NCBI GenBank assembly: GCA_033239125.1
Contig: BSWB01000001.1
Span: 140,817,981 to 140,881,980 of the forward strand
Source of the DNA: Fagopyrum homotropicum
Lineage: Eukaryota; Streptophyta; Magnoliopsida; Caryophyllales; Polygonaceae
Reading direction: 5' to 3'
Length of the DNA: 64,000 nt
The number at the start of each line of letters is the position of its first letter. Within the stretch, counting starts at the first letter, position 1. The translations under genes and the position numbers were made by a program. The notes under the pieces were generated by a model, which saw only the letters and a program-made list of their open reading frames with translations, did no database searches and was not told the DNA's origin. Of the stretch, positions 21,428-33,094 are shown piece by piece.

Positions 21428-23105
21428 TGTTCGCTCCAAATGGTGTGTGCAAGCTTTAAATTTATAACCCAAGACGTTTGCTAAAAACAAGGATGCGAAC
21501 CCGCAGTGTACGGGTCAATCGTAGTAAAAGCAAGAAATTCCGGGGTGTCGATCTCAGTGAGTTAGGTGAAACCTAACCAAGTATAGGCAGTCTATGTAAT
21601 TACTAACCACAAAAGCGATTAAAGAAATTAAAGATGATAAAAAGTCAATTAAGGAAATATGCAATTCTAGGGATTAAAGCATCTAGTTGTGGTTCCAACT
21701 CAAGATCTAAAGATAAAGCGGACAAAGCTGAGATTTTGCAAAGGGAAGGTGTTACTAAAGTGGAATAGACCACTGGGTAAGTCTCACTACTCACTAATCC
21801 CAAACCGTAACTCCTATTAAGTCTCAAGGAATTAAGGAAAAGAACTATAACCTCAAACCAACACACCACCTAACGGAATAGAATCAACCTTTACCGGGTA
21901 AGTCTCAGGCTAACTCACATAGATGGAATGAAAGCACACTCAAACCCCAATAAAGGATAAACCTTTATTACCTATACTTATGATATTTGGTAAACAAACA
22001 AAGCAATTACCGGGTAAGTCTCATCCTAGGCTTGCATTGAACAGGAAAGGTGTAATAAGAATAGGATTTGGCAAACTCTAACACTTAACTCTCAGTTTCG
22101 GATCAGAAAGGTCACCTCGGTCAGTCAAGTTCCACCCCGGCCAAGATGTTCATCAACTGAACGAGATGTTCTAGGGTTAAGGATAAAGAATCGAGCTTTT
22201 AGAGTCCTATTGGAATTTAAGATTATTCTATCATTGTTTTTCCAACAACCTTCAGTCAATCACCCTAGAATCACACAAAGATATTAGCCAATCATCATCA
22301 TGAAAGCAATAATCAAATATAAGGGAAGAAGGTGAATAATTGAACACAAAAACCTTAAAAATAAGGCTTCAATAACTGAATCAAATATCAAACAAACAAG
22401 CGTTCCTTGGATCAAAATCCAACAAGACAATCAACAAGAAGGGAATCTAAGAGAATCTTACAAAACCCTTCAAAAAAGAGCTATAAAAGCTATCAACTTC
22501 CTTCCTTCAATCTTCCTTCAACCTTCCAAAATCCTTCCCAACTGCTGGTTGCGGCCTCTTGCCGTTAGCGGATGTTGGATTTGTGGAAAATCCAACCCTT
22601 TATATAGGAAAACTACCCTCCAAAGATAAGATATCTTAAAAAGATATTTTCCTAATAAAATATATCTATCTCTCATAAATAAATCCCAAAAATATATGAT
22701 CTTCCTTCCAAAAATCCAGCCTAAAAATATAAGATCTCTCCTTCCAAATATAAAATATCTCAGCCAAGAATAAAATATATCTCGCCGCGTCCAAGGTGTT
22801 CGCCTCGGTCGGGACGCTCCTCTGGATCTCCTCGGTCGAGATGATACTGTAGCTGACCGAGGTGGCTCTAAACTGAATGTGAAATATATCAAATCTGGTC
22901 CAAAGTAAATCTTTAATCCAATTCCATGCTTCCCGCAAACGTGCCATTTTACCTACGATTACAACGAAACTTGGTGTAGACCTCGATTCCCGCAAACGTA
23001 GATGAAACGACAATATAATCACATAATATACATCCAAACATGTAGATTATTGAAGATAAAACGTCTGAACAGGTCCCAAAATATAGACTATAATTCATGC
23101 TATCA
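21428..23105 (-). repeat. F2b 3' LTR
   Basis: 1678 bp. It matches the 5' LTR but lacks about 75 bp near 22930, between CCATGCTTC and AACGTGCC. It carries CCTCGGTCGAG-type palindromes near 22127, 22805 and 22840. Confidence 0.9.
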
Positions 23106-23110
23106 AAATA

Positions 23111-23144
23111 CCCCATACTTAGCCCTTGCTTGTCCCCAAGCAAG
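23111..23144 (-). promoter_or_regulatory. Polypurine tract and stem-loop C, F2b
   Basis: On minus, CTTGCTTG-GGGA-CAAGCAAG (23125-23144), then AAGTATGGGG (23111-23120) and the LTR. This is a perfect 8-bp stem. Confidence 0.75.
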
Positions 23145-24424
23145 TTCCAAATCTTAGATACAAGATAGAATGGATTATAAGTCATAAAGATCAATGAAAA
23201 AGTCTTTCAAAACATTTTAGTGGTGTGCTCGAATCATAGATCACTCTAAGAGAATGCTTCATGGAATTTAAAATCAAAATATTTTATGAATATAAGAAAG
23301 TTGTTCATCTTTGCATAAAATCATAGATTGCATAATAAATCATAATTATCAAAATTAATCATGTATAATCCAGTTTAAACCACTAAGTCAATCAACAAGC
23401 TCGAGGTCTCAAGGGCTTTCTAAATGAAAGGTCAAAGAAACGTGTGAGGGTGGGATGTATATAGGTAATGTGGTGCTAGAATCTGGGAAAAGGATCTTTA
23501 CTTCACTTGCTTTGATACTTCAACATCTTCCACCAATAAGCTTTACTTATTTTACTTTTTTTACTTTTTGGGATGCATGGACAGAGGTGCACAATAACCG
23601 AAGCCTAGGAAATCAGGAATCATCAATTTCTCGAGATGCCTCAAACCCTTGATGCACATACCATGACCCGTTAGGAATATCGCTCAATCCGACTTTGGCA
23701 AGACACAAACACCCGGCTATGTGAATGGTGCCGAGTTACTCATCATCATGATTGACTTCCCCAAACCTATTTGTGTCTTTCTAATTTTCAGCCAACATCT
23801 CAACTTTTCTTTCACTTGCTTTTCACTTTTGCTTGCTTCCAAATTTCCGGATAGGTAAAGGGAGGCAAATATGTATATGAGGGGCTAAGCATGATCAAGA
23901 AGAAGAAGAGAAGAGAATGAATTGCCTTAATCATCCCAAGAAGAAAGTGAGAGAACTCATCAAGTGGTGTCAACCTTCAAATTCAATATAATTTGGATAA
24001 AAACAAAGTATTAAACATGCCACAAATTTCAAACAAAGCATTTAGCAACTTAATCATATCATAAAACCTTTCAATCATATAAAGATTTCAAAACCTGTCA
24101 GCAAACAAAATCATCACTGAGGTCATATCCAGATAAGAAGCACAAAAATCGTTTCGAAAACTCTCTCAGTTAAGCCACCTCGGTCGAGATGTTCTAAGTC
24201 AACCGAGGTACTGCACCTCGATTGGTCAAAATCACATCGGTCGAGGTCAATAAATTTTTTTTTTCAAACCAGTTTTTGACGTTTTTCTCAATCAAATAAC
24301 CTGTATGCATGCATGTAATCTCAAATAAACACATAGAGCATAAAGAAAATCATAAATATCCATCGAGTCATACAAACATACGTATAGGTCAAATAATACA
24401 TCCACATACCCCATACTTGGGACA
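23145..24424 (-). other. F2b 3' untranslated region with conserved segment
   Basis: No gene. The conserved segment lies at about 23575-23765: on minus GAGTAACTCGGCACCATTCA, then AGCCGGGTGTTTGTGTCTTG and a CCTAACGGGTC block. It is nearly identical to F2a (36085-36255) and F5 (55010-55195). Palindromes of the F2 type cluster at 24175-24248. Confidence 0.7.
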
Positions 24425-24437
24425 CATTGTCCCAATG
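24425..24437 (-). promoter_or_regulatory. Stem-loop B, F2b
   Basis: On minus, CATTG-GGA-CAATG, followed by AAGTATGGGG at about 24411-24420, just after the third-ORF stop region. The loop has three bases, not four as in F3 and F4. Confidence 0.65.
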
Positions 24438-24530
24438 GGTCAAATAAGTCTAAAGAAAACACAGTACTCACCGGATAAAGCTGAGCTGCATAAATAATAA
24501 ATAAAGAAAATCCTGCAAGCTCTCAAGCAT

Positions 24531-25899
24531 CTAATCCCGATCCGGTGGTGGTGGTGGTGGCACGTACGGGTACTGAGATGGGTCGAATGGGTAGCCCATG
24601 ATATGTTGAAACTGAACCTCAGCCATCGTGTGCTGGTAGTGCAGTCTCTCCTGCATCTCTCTAATGTCCAGGGATAAGGCGGCGTAGGTATCTATCACGT
24701 GATCCGTCAGATCTTCGATCCGGCGGTGAGCGACTGGATCCCTCTGTCTGCGTACCCTACGCCTGGATGGACGTGCTGGTGCTGCAGCTGACTCCTCCTC
24801 TGTCTCGTCGTCGTCCAGATCGACGACTGGAACACTAGTCTCAGCTGTATCCGTACCTATGTCCATGGCAGCGCCACCATCCTCATCCTCATCCTCCTAC
24901 TCCTCAGCCTCCTCATCCTCGTCCTGTCTCTGAGCCGCTGCGTCCCTGGCATCCTCCATAAGCGGAATCGATGCGGTCAGCCAGTAGTGCGGGTCATAAA
25001 CAGAGAACTGAGCTAACCACCTAATACCCTGAGGTGCAGTCTCCTCCTAGGGCATCGCCACATATGGCGTAGTAAGTCCGCGAGGAACCAATATCCTCCT
25101 AGTGATCATCTCCTATAACCCGAGCGGCTTGGCAGCCGCCACCATAGTGCACCCACTCAGATCCATGTCCATATAACTCGCAATGTGAGTCACTATCCCT
25201 CCGCAGCAGAACCCCCCTTCGCCTTTGCCTTGATCTTGTGCAAATCCTCCGCCAGCATAACTCCAAAATCTGGAACTCCTCCGGTCACCATACAGTAAAG
25301 ACTCAGCAGCTCACCCTGTCTAATCTTCTGGGGCGTCTCAGTACGCGCCAGAAGAGTCTCGCTAAAAATCCGGTGAGAAAGTCTAAAAGCTAAGCGGAAG
25401 ATAATACGCTCCCTGGAATCTCCAGGTCTCCACCTGTCAGCGTGCTCAACTACATGAGGTATCTGGCCCCAGAACTCTCGAGCTACAGCTCGAGAAGGAA
25501 AATCAGCAACAGTGGGGCCGGGAAGCCAAAGATATCCCTCCAGTGGTCCATAGGAACTAGATAGTTCCGGTTCATCAACCGGTACTTGATGGCGCGCTCA
25601 GTGGGAAAATAAGTGACGGAGCTAACAAACTCCAAGGTCGGATCAAGATAGGCTGGAGCTCTAATCTCAGTAAACTGCTCCAGCCCCACCGCAGATGTCA
25701 TCCGCCTCAGTTCATCATTCACATGGAGGCAGTCAAATGCATAAATCTCCAGAAACCGTGGTGTAACCACTAGACGTGCCACTATGCGGTCATAGTCTAC
25801 TTGGTGACCCTCATGGATCACCGGTATAGAGCGGCGTGAAGAAGAAGAAGGAGAAGGAGAGGATCTATCTCTCAAAACCAGCTTCCTGTCAGAACTCAT
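24531..25899 (-). pseudogene. F2b third ORF, Athila ORF-1-like (broken)
   Basis: Two open pieces on minus. The first (25899-25483) starts MSSDRKLVLRDRSSPS and contains VARLVVTPRFLEIYAFDCLHV, FVSSVTYFPTERAIKYRLMN and MDHWRDIFGFP. This resembles the F5 protein segment RLMEQHYEFSIVQFGTFFGF in order and spacing. The frame is lost near 25483. The last piece (24866-24531) has an acidic stretch, a basic RPSRRRVRRQR patch, a helix-like REMQERLHYQHTMAEVQFQH and ends FDPSQYPYVPPPPPP. Between them are further frame changes. Function is not known. The basic patch could be a nuclear or nucleic-acid-binding signal, which is only a suggestion. Confidence 0.7.
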
Positions 25900-26671
25900 C
25901 TCTTTCTCTCACTATCAGATCACCTCGGTTGCCCTGACAACTCTCAAGAACACCTCGGCCGAGGCGCAGGCCGACTGGACCGAGGCGAAGTGCTGTGCGA
26001 TCGTTTCTCTCAAAAATCCAATTCTTTTCTCCCAATATCACTACCAATTATTCCTATGGGGTACTTAATCCTTTTACAGCACAATGGAGGGGCAGTCAAA
26101 GCCCAAATTGAATGAAATTAGTGGAAGAAGAGGGAGTTAGGGTTTTTTTTAATTTACCCCAGATTTGGTCGATTCGGTGCGTTTTTACTGCAGATTGTTG
26201 CTTCTAATCGATCCTCTACCCTTTCCTTGCAGTTTGGAAGCGAGAATCATCGAAAACGAGCAAAAATCGAAGAGCGAGGCAAATTGGGCGTTTCGGTCGA
26301 GAGGGTGAGAGAGGGAAGAGAGAGAAATCAATCTCCCTTTTATACCCTTTTTTGGAACTGCTATCACCTCGGTCGAGATGGTCTCGACTGGACCGAGGTG
26401 GTACGGACCGAGGTGGATCTTTAGTAACCTTAGTCGCCTCGGTTGCTCAAGAATCATCTCGGTTGAGGTGCTGTGACAGCAACCATGATGTGTCTCAGTC
26501 AAACTCCATCTTCTCAAATTCTCGAACTTCTGTCCATCCAGTGTTGCTCCTGGGTTGTATTCCTTCCTTAGATGTAACCTGTTGTCTGTCTAGGACGCCA
26601 AAAACAAAGCAAAGCAACGCAAAAGCAAACTATCTCAAGCTAGACTAGAAAAAGGGAAAATAAAGCAATAC
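25900..26671 (-). other. F2b spacer between pol and third ORF
   Basis: Non-coding on present evidence. It is rich in F2 palindromes (25920-25985 and 26366-26463, such as CACCTCGGTCGAGATGG and ACCGAGGTGG). F2a has the outer parts of this spacer but not the middle. No transcription or splice signal could be fixed by eye. Confidence 0.55.
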
Positions 26672-26689
26672 CTTGGGTTGCCTCCCAAG
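26672..26689 (-). promoter_or_regulatory. Stem-loop A, F2b
   Basis: On minus, CTTGGG-AGGCAA-CCCAAG, preceded by AAGCGCTT, about 40 nt after the pol stop. It is identical to F2a, F4 and F5. Confidence 0.7.
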
Positions 26690-26730
26690 AAGCGCTTGTT
26701 TTAAGGTCGCAGCTGGACCGTACGGCATCC

Positions 26731-27501
26731 CTAAATATGTTGGGAGGTGTCCTCACCCCATACTTCACCTTCATCATGGGGGGAGATAAGAAAGTCTATC
26801 AAACGCTCCAACAAGTGTAAGTGCTCATCGGGGAATGAATCGTCTATGGGTGGCTCGTCCTTCTCGCGTGAAGAGGGAGGTAGCCGGCTGAGGTGATCCG
26901 CAACGGAATTTTCGGATCCCTTCTTATCGCGGATCTCTAGGTCAAACTCTTGAAGCAAGAGAATCCATCGAATAAGGCGTGGCTTGGCATCCTTCTTAGC
27001 ACGTATGTAACGAATAGTTGTATGGTCGGTGTAGACAATAACTTTCGCCCCTACTAAGTAAGAACGAAACTTCTCGAAAGCAAATACAACGCCAATAGTT
27101 CCTTTTTGGTGGTGGCATAGTTACGCTGGGCTTCATCTAGCGTCTTGCTAGCGTAGTAAATGGTGGTGGGTCCGCCCATCCTTCTTTTGTCCAAGCACCG
27201 CTCCTACTGCCACATCACTCGCATCGCACATGATCTCAAAGGGCAAGGTCCAATTCGGAGGCTGGATAATGGGAGCGGAGATCAACGCTTGCTTAATCTT
27301 GTAAAATGCATCAAGACACTCCTGCGAAAACTCAAAAACAACATCTTTATTCAAGAGGTTAGTTAGTGGTTTAGAAATCTTCGAGAAGTCCTTGATGAAT
27401 CTCCTATAGAAACCTGCATGCCTGAGAAAACTCCTCACACCCTTAACAGAACAAGGGGGGAAGCCTCTCAATAGTCTCGATCTTAGCGCGATCGACCTCA
27501 A
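26731..27501 (-). pseudogene. F2b pol end: RNase H, then stop; integrase absent
   Basis: On minus the frame includes FLRHAGFYRRFIKDFSKI, EIMCDASDVAVGAVLGQKK, a shift near 27150, then EIRDKKGSENSVADHLSRL and a tail FPDEHLHLLERLIDF-LISPHDEGEVWGED ending in a stop near 26731. In F5, FPDEHLH lies before integrase and PHGAVEVWGE lies at the very end of integrase, so the tail looks like a joint across a deleted integrase. F2a ends the same way (34865). A run of six G near 27460 is the likely place of another frame change. Confidence 0.87.
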
Positions 27502-29422
27502 TGCTTCGATTAGAAACGAGGTGTCCTAGCACAATGCCTTCATTAACCTTAAAGTGACACTTCTCCCAATTCAAAACAAGATTAGTGTCTTCACATCTTT
27601 GTAGTACTAGACAAAGGTTAGATAGGCAATCATCAAAAGAGGAACCATATACTGAAAAATCATCCATAAATACCTCCATGATCTCCTCTATATACTCGGA
27701 AAAGATAGCCATCATGCATCGATGGAAGGTAGCGGGTGCATTGCATAAATCAAATGGCATCCTCCTATAAGCAAATGTCCCCCATGGACAAGTGAAAGTG
27801 GTCTTCTCTTGATCATCCGGATGGATAGGAATCTGGAAGAAGCCACTATAGCCATCTAAATAGAAAAAGTGTGAATGCTGGGCCAACCGTTCGAGCATTT
27901 GATCGATGAAGGGAAGTGGAAAGTGGTCCTTCCGAGTGGCCACGTTCAGCTTCCTATAATCGATGCACACCCTCCAGCCCGTGACGATCCTAGTTGGGAT
28001 TAACTCGTTGTTCTTATTCGTCACAACGGTCATCCCTCCTTTATTCGGAACTACATGCACCGGGCTCACCCACTTGCGGTCCGAGATAGGAAATATGATA
28101 CCTACATCCAACAACTTAAGAATTTCTTTCTTCACAACCTCTAGCATGATCGGATTTAACCGTCTTTGAGGTTCCCGTGAAGTCTTATGATAGTCCTCCA
28201 TTAGTATTCTATGCATGCAGAAAGAAGGCTTAATGCCAATAAGATCATCTATAGTATAACCTAAAGCTTTTTGCTGCTTCCTCAGGACATGCATTAGTTT
28301 AGATAATTCAGATTCGGAGAGGGAAGCACTAACGATGACGGGATAAGTAGAATCCGGTCCAAGGAAAACATACCTCAAGTGACTTGGGAGTTGTTTAAGC
28401 TCCACAACTAGGGGTGCTTTTTGAGGTGGATCTTTGCTTCCTCCTTCCAGTGGAGTAGATTGAAGAACTGGACTTTCAGAAGTCTCAGTTGACATCATCT
28501 CGTTTTCGACCTCGGTCGAGATCCAGAGAGGGTGACCGAGATGTTCTTCAGTCAAGAACACCTCGCTTGGTCCAGAGAGTGCCTCGGTCGAGGTGCTGCA
28601 ACTGGTACCGAAACTGGAGATCTTCTTCTCCTGGATTAGTTTCTCAATTTTAGCTCCTGGATCTTCTTCCAACGCCTTTAAGCTCCGTATATCTGCATCA
28701 CAAGAAGCATCTATACCTTCCTCCATTAAGCTAAAACTAATAATTTTTTCAAGTGGATCTTTAATAAGGATAGAGCTCACCAATTCTCTTAATTCTTCTT
28801 CATCATAGATGTTGAAGATATCATCTCCTAGCTGCTCTCCCTTCATTGCCGCCAGCAATGCAAAATCCACTTCATCTCTGCCAATGTTGAATTTTAACTT
28901 GGCGTTCTTACAATCCACATTGCAACCCGAAGTTGCTAGAAATGGCCTCCCGAGAATGATAGGAACGGGATAATATGCGGGAATGTCAAGTACAACAAAG
29001 TCTATAGGTAAATAGAAGTTACCTAACTTAACCGGAACGTCTTCCAAAATGCCCACGGGATGGGTAATGGAGCGGTCCGCCATGTATAACCGTATCTTCA
29101 CCGGCTTGGGCTCTCCACGTCCGATCCTAACACATAGCTCCACCGGGATGATGCTCACGCTGGCTCCTAGATCACACAAGGCTTCATAAGTGACATCCTC
29201 AACTTGAATGGGAATGCAAAACGAGCCGGGATCTCTCAACTTGGATGGCATCTTCTCCTTCATGATTTGAATGAGCTCCGAGGATTTAGATGTCATCCTT
29301 ACTTCACCAAAGTTTTCCAACTTCCTCTTCCTTGATAGAATCTCTTTTAAGAACTTCCCATAGGCGGGCATCCCTAGAATGGCATCAAGGAAAGGAATAT
29401 TAATGTGTAGTTTATTCATCAA
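27443..29422 (-). pseudogene. F2b pol: protease and reverse transcriptase
   Basis: 659 residues uninterrupted. The protease has CDLGASVSIIPVELCVRIG and VPIILGRPFLATSG. The linker has a segment (TSTEALSGPSEVFLTEEHLG, then STEVENEMM) that is largely the translation of CCTCGACCGAGG palindromes. RT has KWVSPVHVVPNKGGMT, DHFPLPFIDQMLERL, FYLDGYSGFFQIPIHPDDQE, and the catalytic FMDDFSVYGSSFDD. The frame ends at ETIERLPPLFC by a shift near 27460. A TAG near 29470 separates it from the gag side, so it is otherwise continuous with gag. The enzyme core looks intact. Confidence 0.9.
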
Positions 29423-29611
29423 GTCAAGGAACTTACCAAAATGCTTGTCTAGATGTGCTCTGGCCCTTGACTAGGGGAATGGAAATGGTGGTTTATATGC
29501 AGGAGGCGGAACATAAACTTCAGTTTTGTCTGACGCTCTCTGTGGCTCAACCTCGGTTGGCATCTCGGCCGATGTGTTCTTCGACTGTACTTGGACCGAG
29601 GTGGTCTACGT

Positions 29612-31219
29612 CTATACTGGCATCGACCGAGGCACTGAATCTGCAGTCTTCAGTCCACTTCTCGTCGTTATTGCCATGATTTGTCCCTTGGGGTTGCTTT
29701 CCGTTCTTGTTGGAAGCTTCCCTGGATCTCTTGGCTCTTCATTCGCCTTGTTAAAGAATTGTTGTTCTAAGGCTTTTTGTGCCTTCAAAAATGAAGTCAT
29801 GGATGTCTCCATAGAGTTAAACTTGATCAAGATGGCCTCCAGCGCCGCATCTTTCTTTTCCGGTTGGGACGAACTTGATCCTTGCTCCTGGCTCTTCAAT
29901 GGAGTAGAAAAAGTAGAGGAAGAGAGGAAAGGATTAGAGGATTCATTCGAATTGGAGTTAGAGTAAGGTTTACCCGAATTTTGGTTGTTTGCCCTCCAAT
30001 TATTGTTGTTGGATCCTCTATTGTTGTTGTAGTTGTTGTTCCGGGAACCGTTGTTGTTGTTCCGGTAACCGTTGTTGTTCCTCGAGCCTTGATATCCTTC
30101 ATCTTCTTTCTTGGTTTGAGAAACCAAAAGATCTTTCAAATGCTTCACATCATTCTTCAAATAAGTGAGTTGATCATTGTTAGGTGGAGCTTCTTGAAAG
30201 TTGACCCTTTTAACTCCACCTTCAGCTCCTTGGTGGGAGTATTTCTCCATGTGCAAAGCTTGCTTCTCTATGAACTCCCAAGCTTCGTCAATCGGCATGT
30301 CCATGAACGTGCCGGCGGATAGTAATTGAAGGTTGAACTGGGTGCTTCCGTCCAGTCCCTTGAAGTATATCTCCAACAACTCTATCTTTGGAATCCCATG
30401 ATCTGGGCAATCCAAAAGAATGTCTTTAAATCTCTCCCATGACTTGGACAAACTCTCTTTGTCGTTCATGATGAATGCATTGATCTTCCCTCTCATTTCA
30501 GCGGTTTTAGAGGGGGGACAAAATTTAGTTAAGAACTCCGTTGTCATCTCCTCCCAAGTATTGATTATTCCTGGAGGAAGAGATTGATACCAAGTAAGCG
30601 CTCGATCTTTCAAAGAGAAGTAGAAAGGCCTTAGCTTGTAATTGTTGTTTTCTAGCCTTGAAGGTCTCAAGGTCTCCAGCAAGATCTCATAGTTTTGTAG
30701 ATGTTGATGCGGAGATTCCCTCTCTAGCCCTCCAAACTGGCATTGGCGAATCATGGAAAGAACTTGCGGTCGAAGATCATAATTATGGTCCGCTGGATCA
30801 CCTAGGTTGACTCCTGGACGCCTCAGTTGCTGGTTGGGGTCCATCCTCTGCCCTAGGATCTGTGGAATACCTGCAAAAAGAACATTTCGGAATGGTATCC
30901 GAGGTGGAAGTATCTCGGCCGGGGCAGCTGGACCTGGGTCCTGCCTCGGTCGAGGAATTGGAGCTGGTCGAGGTAGATATTGGTCCCGTAAAGTCGTCAT
31001 ATCTGCTTCGATTGCTTCCGTTCTTGCGCGAGTTTCTTCCTTTTCCCGTCGCAATTCTTCTTTGTTGAGGCGTAGTTGTTCTAATGCCTCCTTCAATTCG
31101 GCCTCAAGATCGCGATTATCCTGATCGGCCATCTTCGCTTCTTTCAAGCGTCTTTTGTACGTCTTTTCTGGTTCGGGATCGTAAGGCACGATTTCCTTCC
31201 CAGTGCGGGTTCTTCGCAT
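29612..31219 (-). pseudogene. F2b gag
   Basis: Starts MRRTRTGKEIVPYDPEPEKT at 31219, shortly inside the primer site. The N-terminal helix has KEALEQLRLNKEELRREKEE. A Pro/Arg segment (YLPRPAPIPRPRQDPGP) is made of CTCGACCGAG-type palindrome sequence (30898-30975 on plus). Then come the gag domain (FYFSLKDRALTWYQSLP, FLTKFCPPSKTAEMRGKIN, WERFKDILLDCPDHGIP) and an Asn-rich tail with NNNRGSNNNNW. It ends at a TAG near 29610, where the pol frame would otherwise follow, with further stops up to 29470. It has no CCHC zinc knuckle. Confidence 0.88.
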
Positions 31220-31324
31220 AAACCTAAGAAAAAGAACCTGTGAAAGTCACTCAAGTAGAGTGGTTAGTAGAAACAGGGGCAAGCGCCCTGAAAGCCAACC
31301 GCAACCGGCTCGGTCTAGACCAAG

Positions 31325-31342
31325 TCCCCGGCAACGGCGCCA
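31325..31342 (-). promoter_or_regulatory. Primer-binding site, tRNA-Asp type (F2b)
   Basis: On minus, TGGCGCCGTTGCCGGGGA, six bases inside the LTR end. Same sequence as F3a. Confidence 0.8.
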
Positions 31343-31348
31343 AAAACT

Positions 31349-33094
31349 TGTTTGCTCCAAATGGTGTGTGCAAGCTTTAAATTTATAACCCAAGACGTTT
31401 GCTAAAAACAAGGATGCTAACCCGTAGTGTACGGGTCAATCGTAGTAAAAGCAAGAAATTCCGGGGTGTCGATCTCAGGGACTTAGGTGAAACCCAAGCA
31501 AGTATAGGCAGTCTATGTAATTACTAACCACAAAAGCGATTAAAACAATCAAAGATGATAAAAAGTCAATTAAGGAAATATGCAATTCTAGGGATTAAAG
31601 CATCTAGTTGTTGTTCTAACTCAAGATCTAAAGATAAAGCGGACAAAGCTGAGATTTTGCAAAGGGAAGGTGTTACTAAAGTGGAATAGATCACCGGGTA
31701 AGTCTCACTACTCACTAATCCCAAACCGTAACTCCTATTAAGTCTCAAGGAATTAAGGAAAAGAACTATAACCTCATACCAACACACCACCTAACGGAAT
31801 AGAATCAACCTTTACCGGGTAAGTCTCAGGCTAACTCACATAGATGGAATGAAAGCACACTCAAACCCCAATAAAGGATAAACCTTTATTACCTATACTT
31901 ATGATCTTTGGTAAACAAACAAAGGAATTGCCGGGTAAGTCTCATCCTAGGCTTGCATTGAACCAGGAAAGGTGTAATAAGAATAGGATTTGGCAAACTC
32001 TAACACTTAACTCTCAGTTTCGGTTCAGAAAGGTCACCTCGGTCAGTCAAGTTCCACCCCGGCCGAGATGTTCATCGACTGAACAAGATGTTCTAGGGTT
32101 AAGGATAAAGACTCGAGCTTTCAGAGTCCTACTGGAATTAAAGATTATTCTATCATTGTTTTTCCAACAACCTTCAGCCAATCACCCAAGAATCACACAA
32201 AGAAATTAGCCAATCATCATCATGAAAGCAATAATCAAATATAAGGGAAGAAGGTGAATAATTGAACACAAATATCTTAAAAACAAGGCTTCAATAACTG
32301 AACCAAATATCAAACAAACAAGCGTTCCTTGGATCAAAATCCAACAAGACAATCAACAAGAAGGGAATCTAAGAGAATCTTACAAAACCCTTCACAAAAG
32401 AGCTATAGAAGCTATCAACTTCCTTCCTTCAATCTTCCTTCAACCTTCCAAAATCCTTCCCAACTGCTGGATGCGGCCTCTTGCCGTTAGCGGATGTTGG
32501 ATTTGTGGAAAATCCAACCCTTTATATAGGAAAACTACCCTCCAAAGATAAGATATCTTAAAAAGATATTTTCCTAATAAAATATATCTATCTCTCATAA
32601 ATAAATCCCAAAAATATATGATCTTCCTTCCAGAAATCCAGCCTAAAAATATAAGATCTCTCCTTCCAAAACTAAAAGATCTCAGCCAAGAATAAAATAT
32701 ATCTCGCCGCGTTCAAGGTGTTCGCCTCGGTCGGGATGCTCCTCTAGATCTCCTCGGTCGAGATGGTACTGTAGCTGACCGAGGTGGCTCTAAACTGAAT
32801 GTGAAATCTCTCAAATCTGGTCCAAAGTAAATCTTTAATCCAATTCCATGCTTCATGGATTCTTCCTTAAGCTCCTGAATGTAGCTCCAATGACTCCTTA
32901 GCTCCTTTATCTCCATTTTGATGCAAAACGTGCCATTTTACCTACGATTACAACGAAACTTGGTGTAGACCTCGATTCCCACAAAGGTAGATGAAACGAC
33001 AATATAATCACATAATATACATCCAAACATCCAGATTATTGAAGATAAAACGTCTGAACAGGTCCCAAAATATAGACTACAATTCATGCTATCA
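31349..33094 (-). repeat. F2b 5' LTR
   Basis: 1746 bp, TGTTTGCTCC...GCTATCA on plus. Close match to 21428-23105. Minus-strand TATATAAAGG at about 32519-32528 may be the TATA box. CCTCGGTCGAG palindromes near 32725-32785. Confidence 0.9.

Larger units (their letters stand above)
21428..33094 (-). mobile_element. F2b, integrase-lacking Athila-type element inserted in F2a
   Basis: 11.7 kb, with 3' LTR 21428-23105 and 5' LTR 31349-33094, both TGTTYGCTCC...GCTATCA on plus. Flanks gtaaa (21423-21427) and ataaa (33095-33099) fit a target duplication with one change. It has the primer site, gag, protease, RT, RNase H, third ORF and non-coding modules in order. Pol stops right after RNase H at the same place as in F2a. 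Since it sits inside a copy of its own family in the opposite sense, the two form a large inverted repeat over gag-RT. Confidence 0.9.

Noticed and set aside
29882..30322. Plus-strand Val-rich frame
   Set aside because: Antisense of the Asn-rich Gag tail of F2b (AAC/AAT repeats read as GTT).
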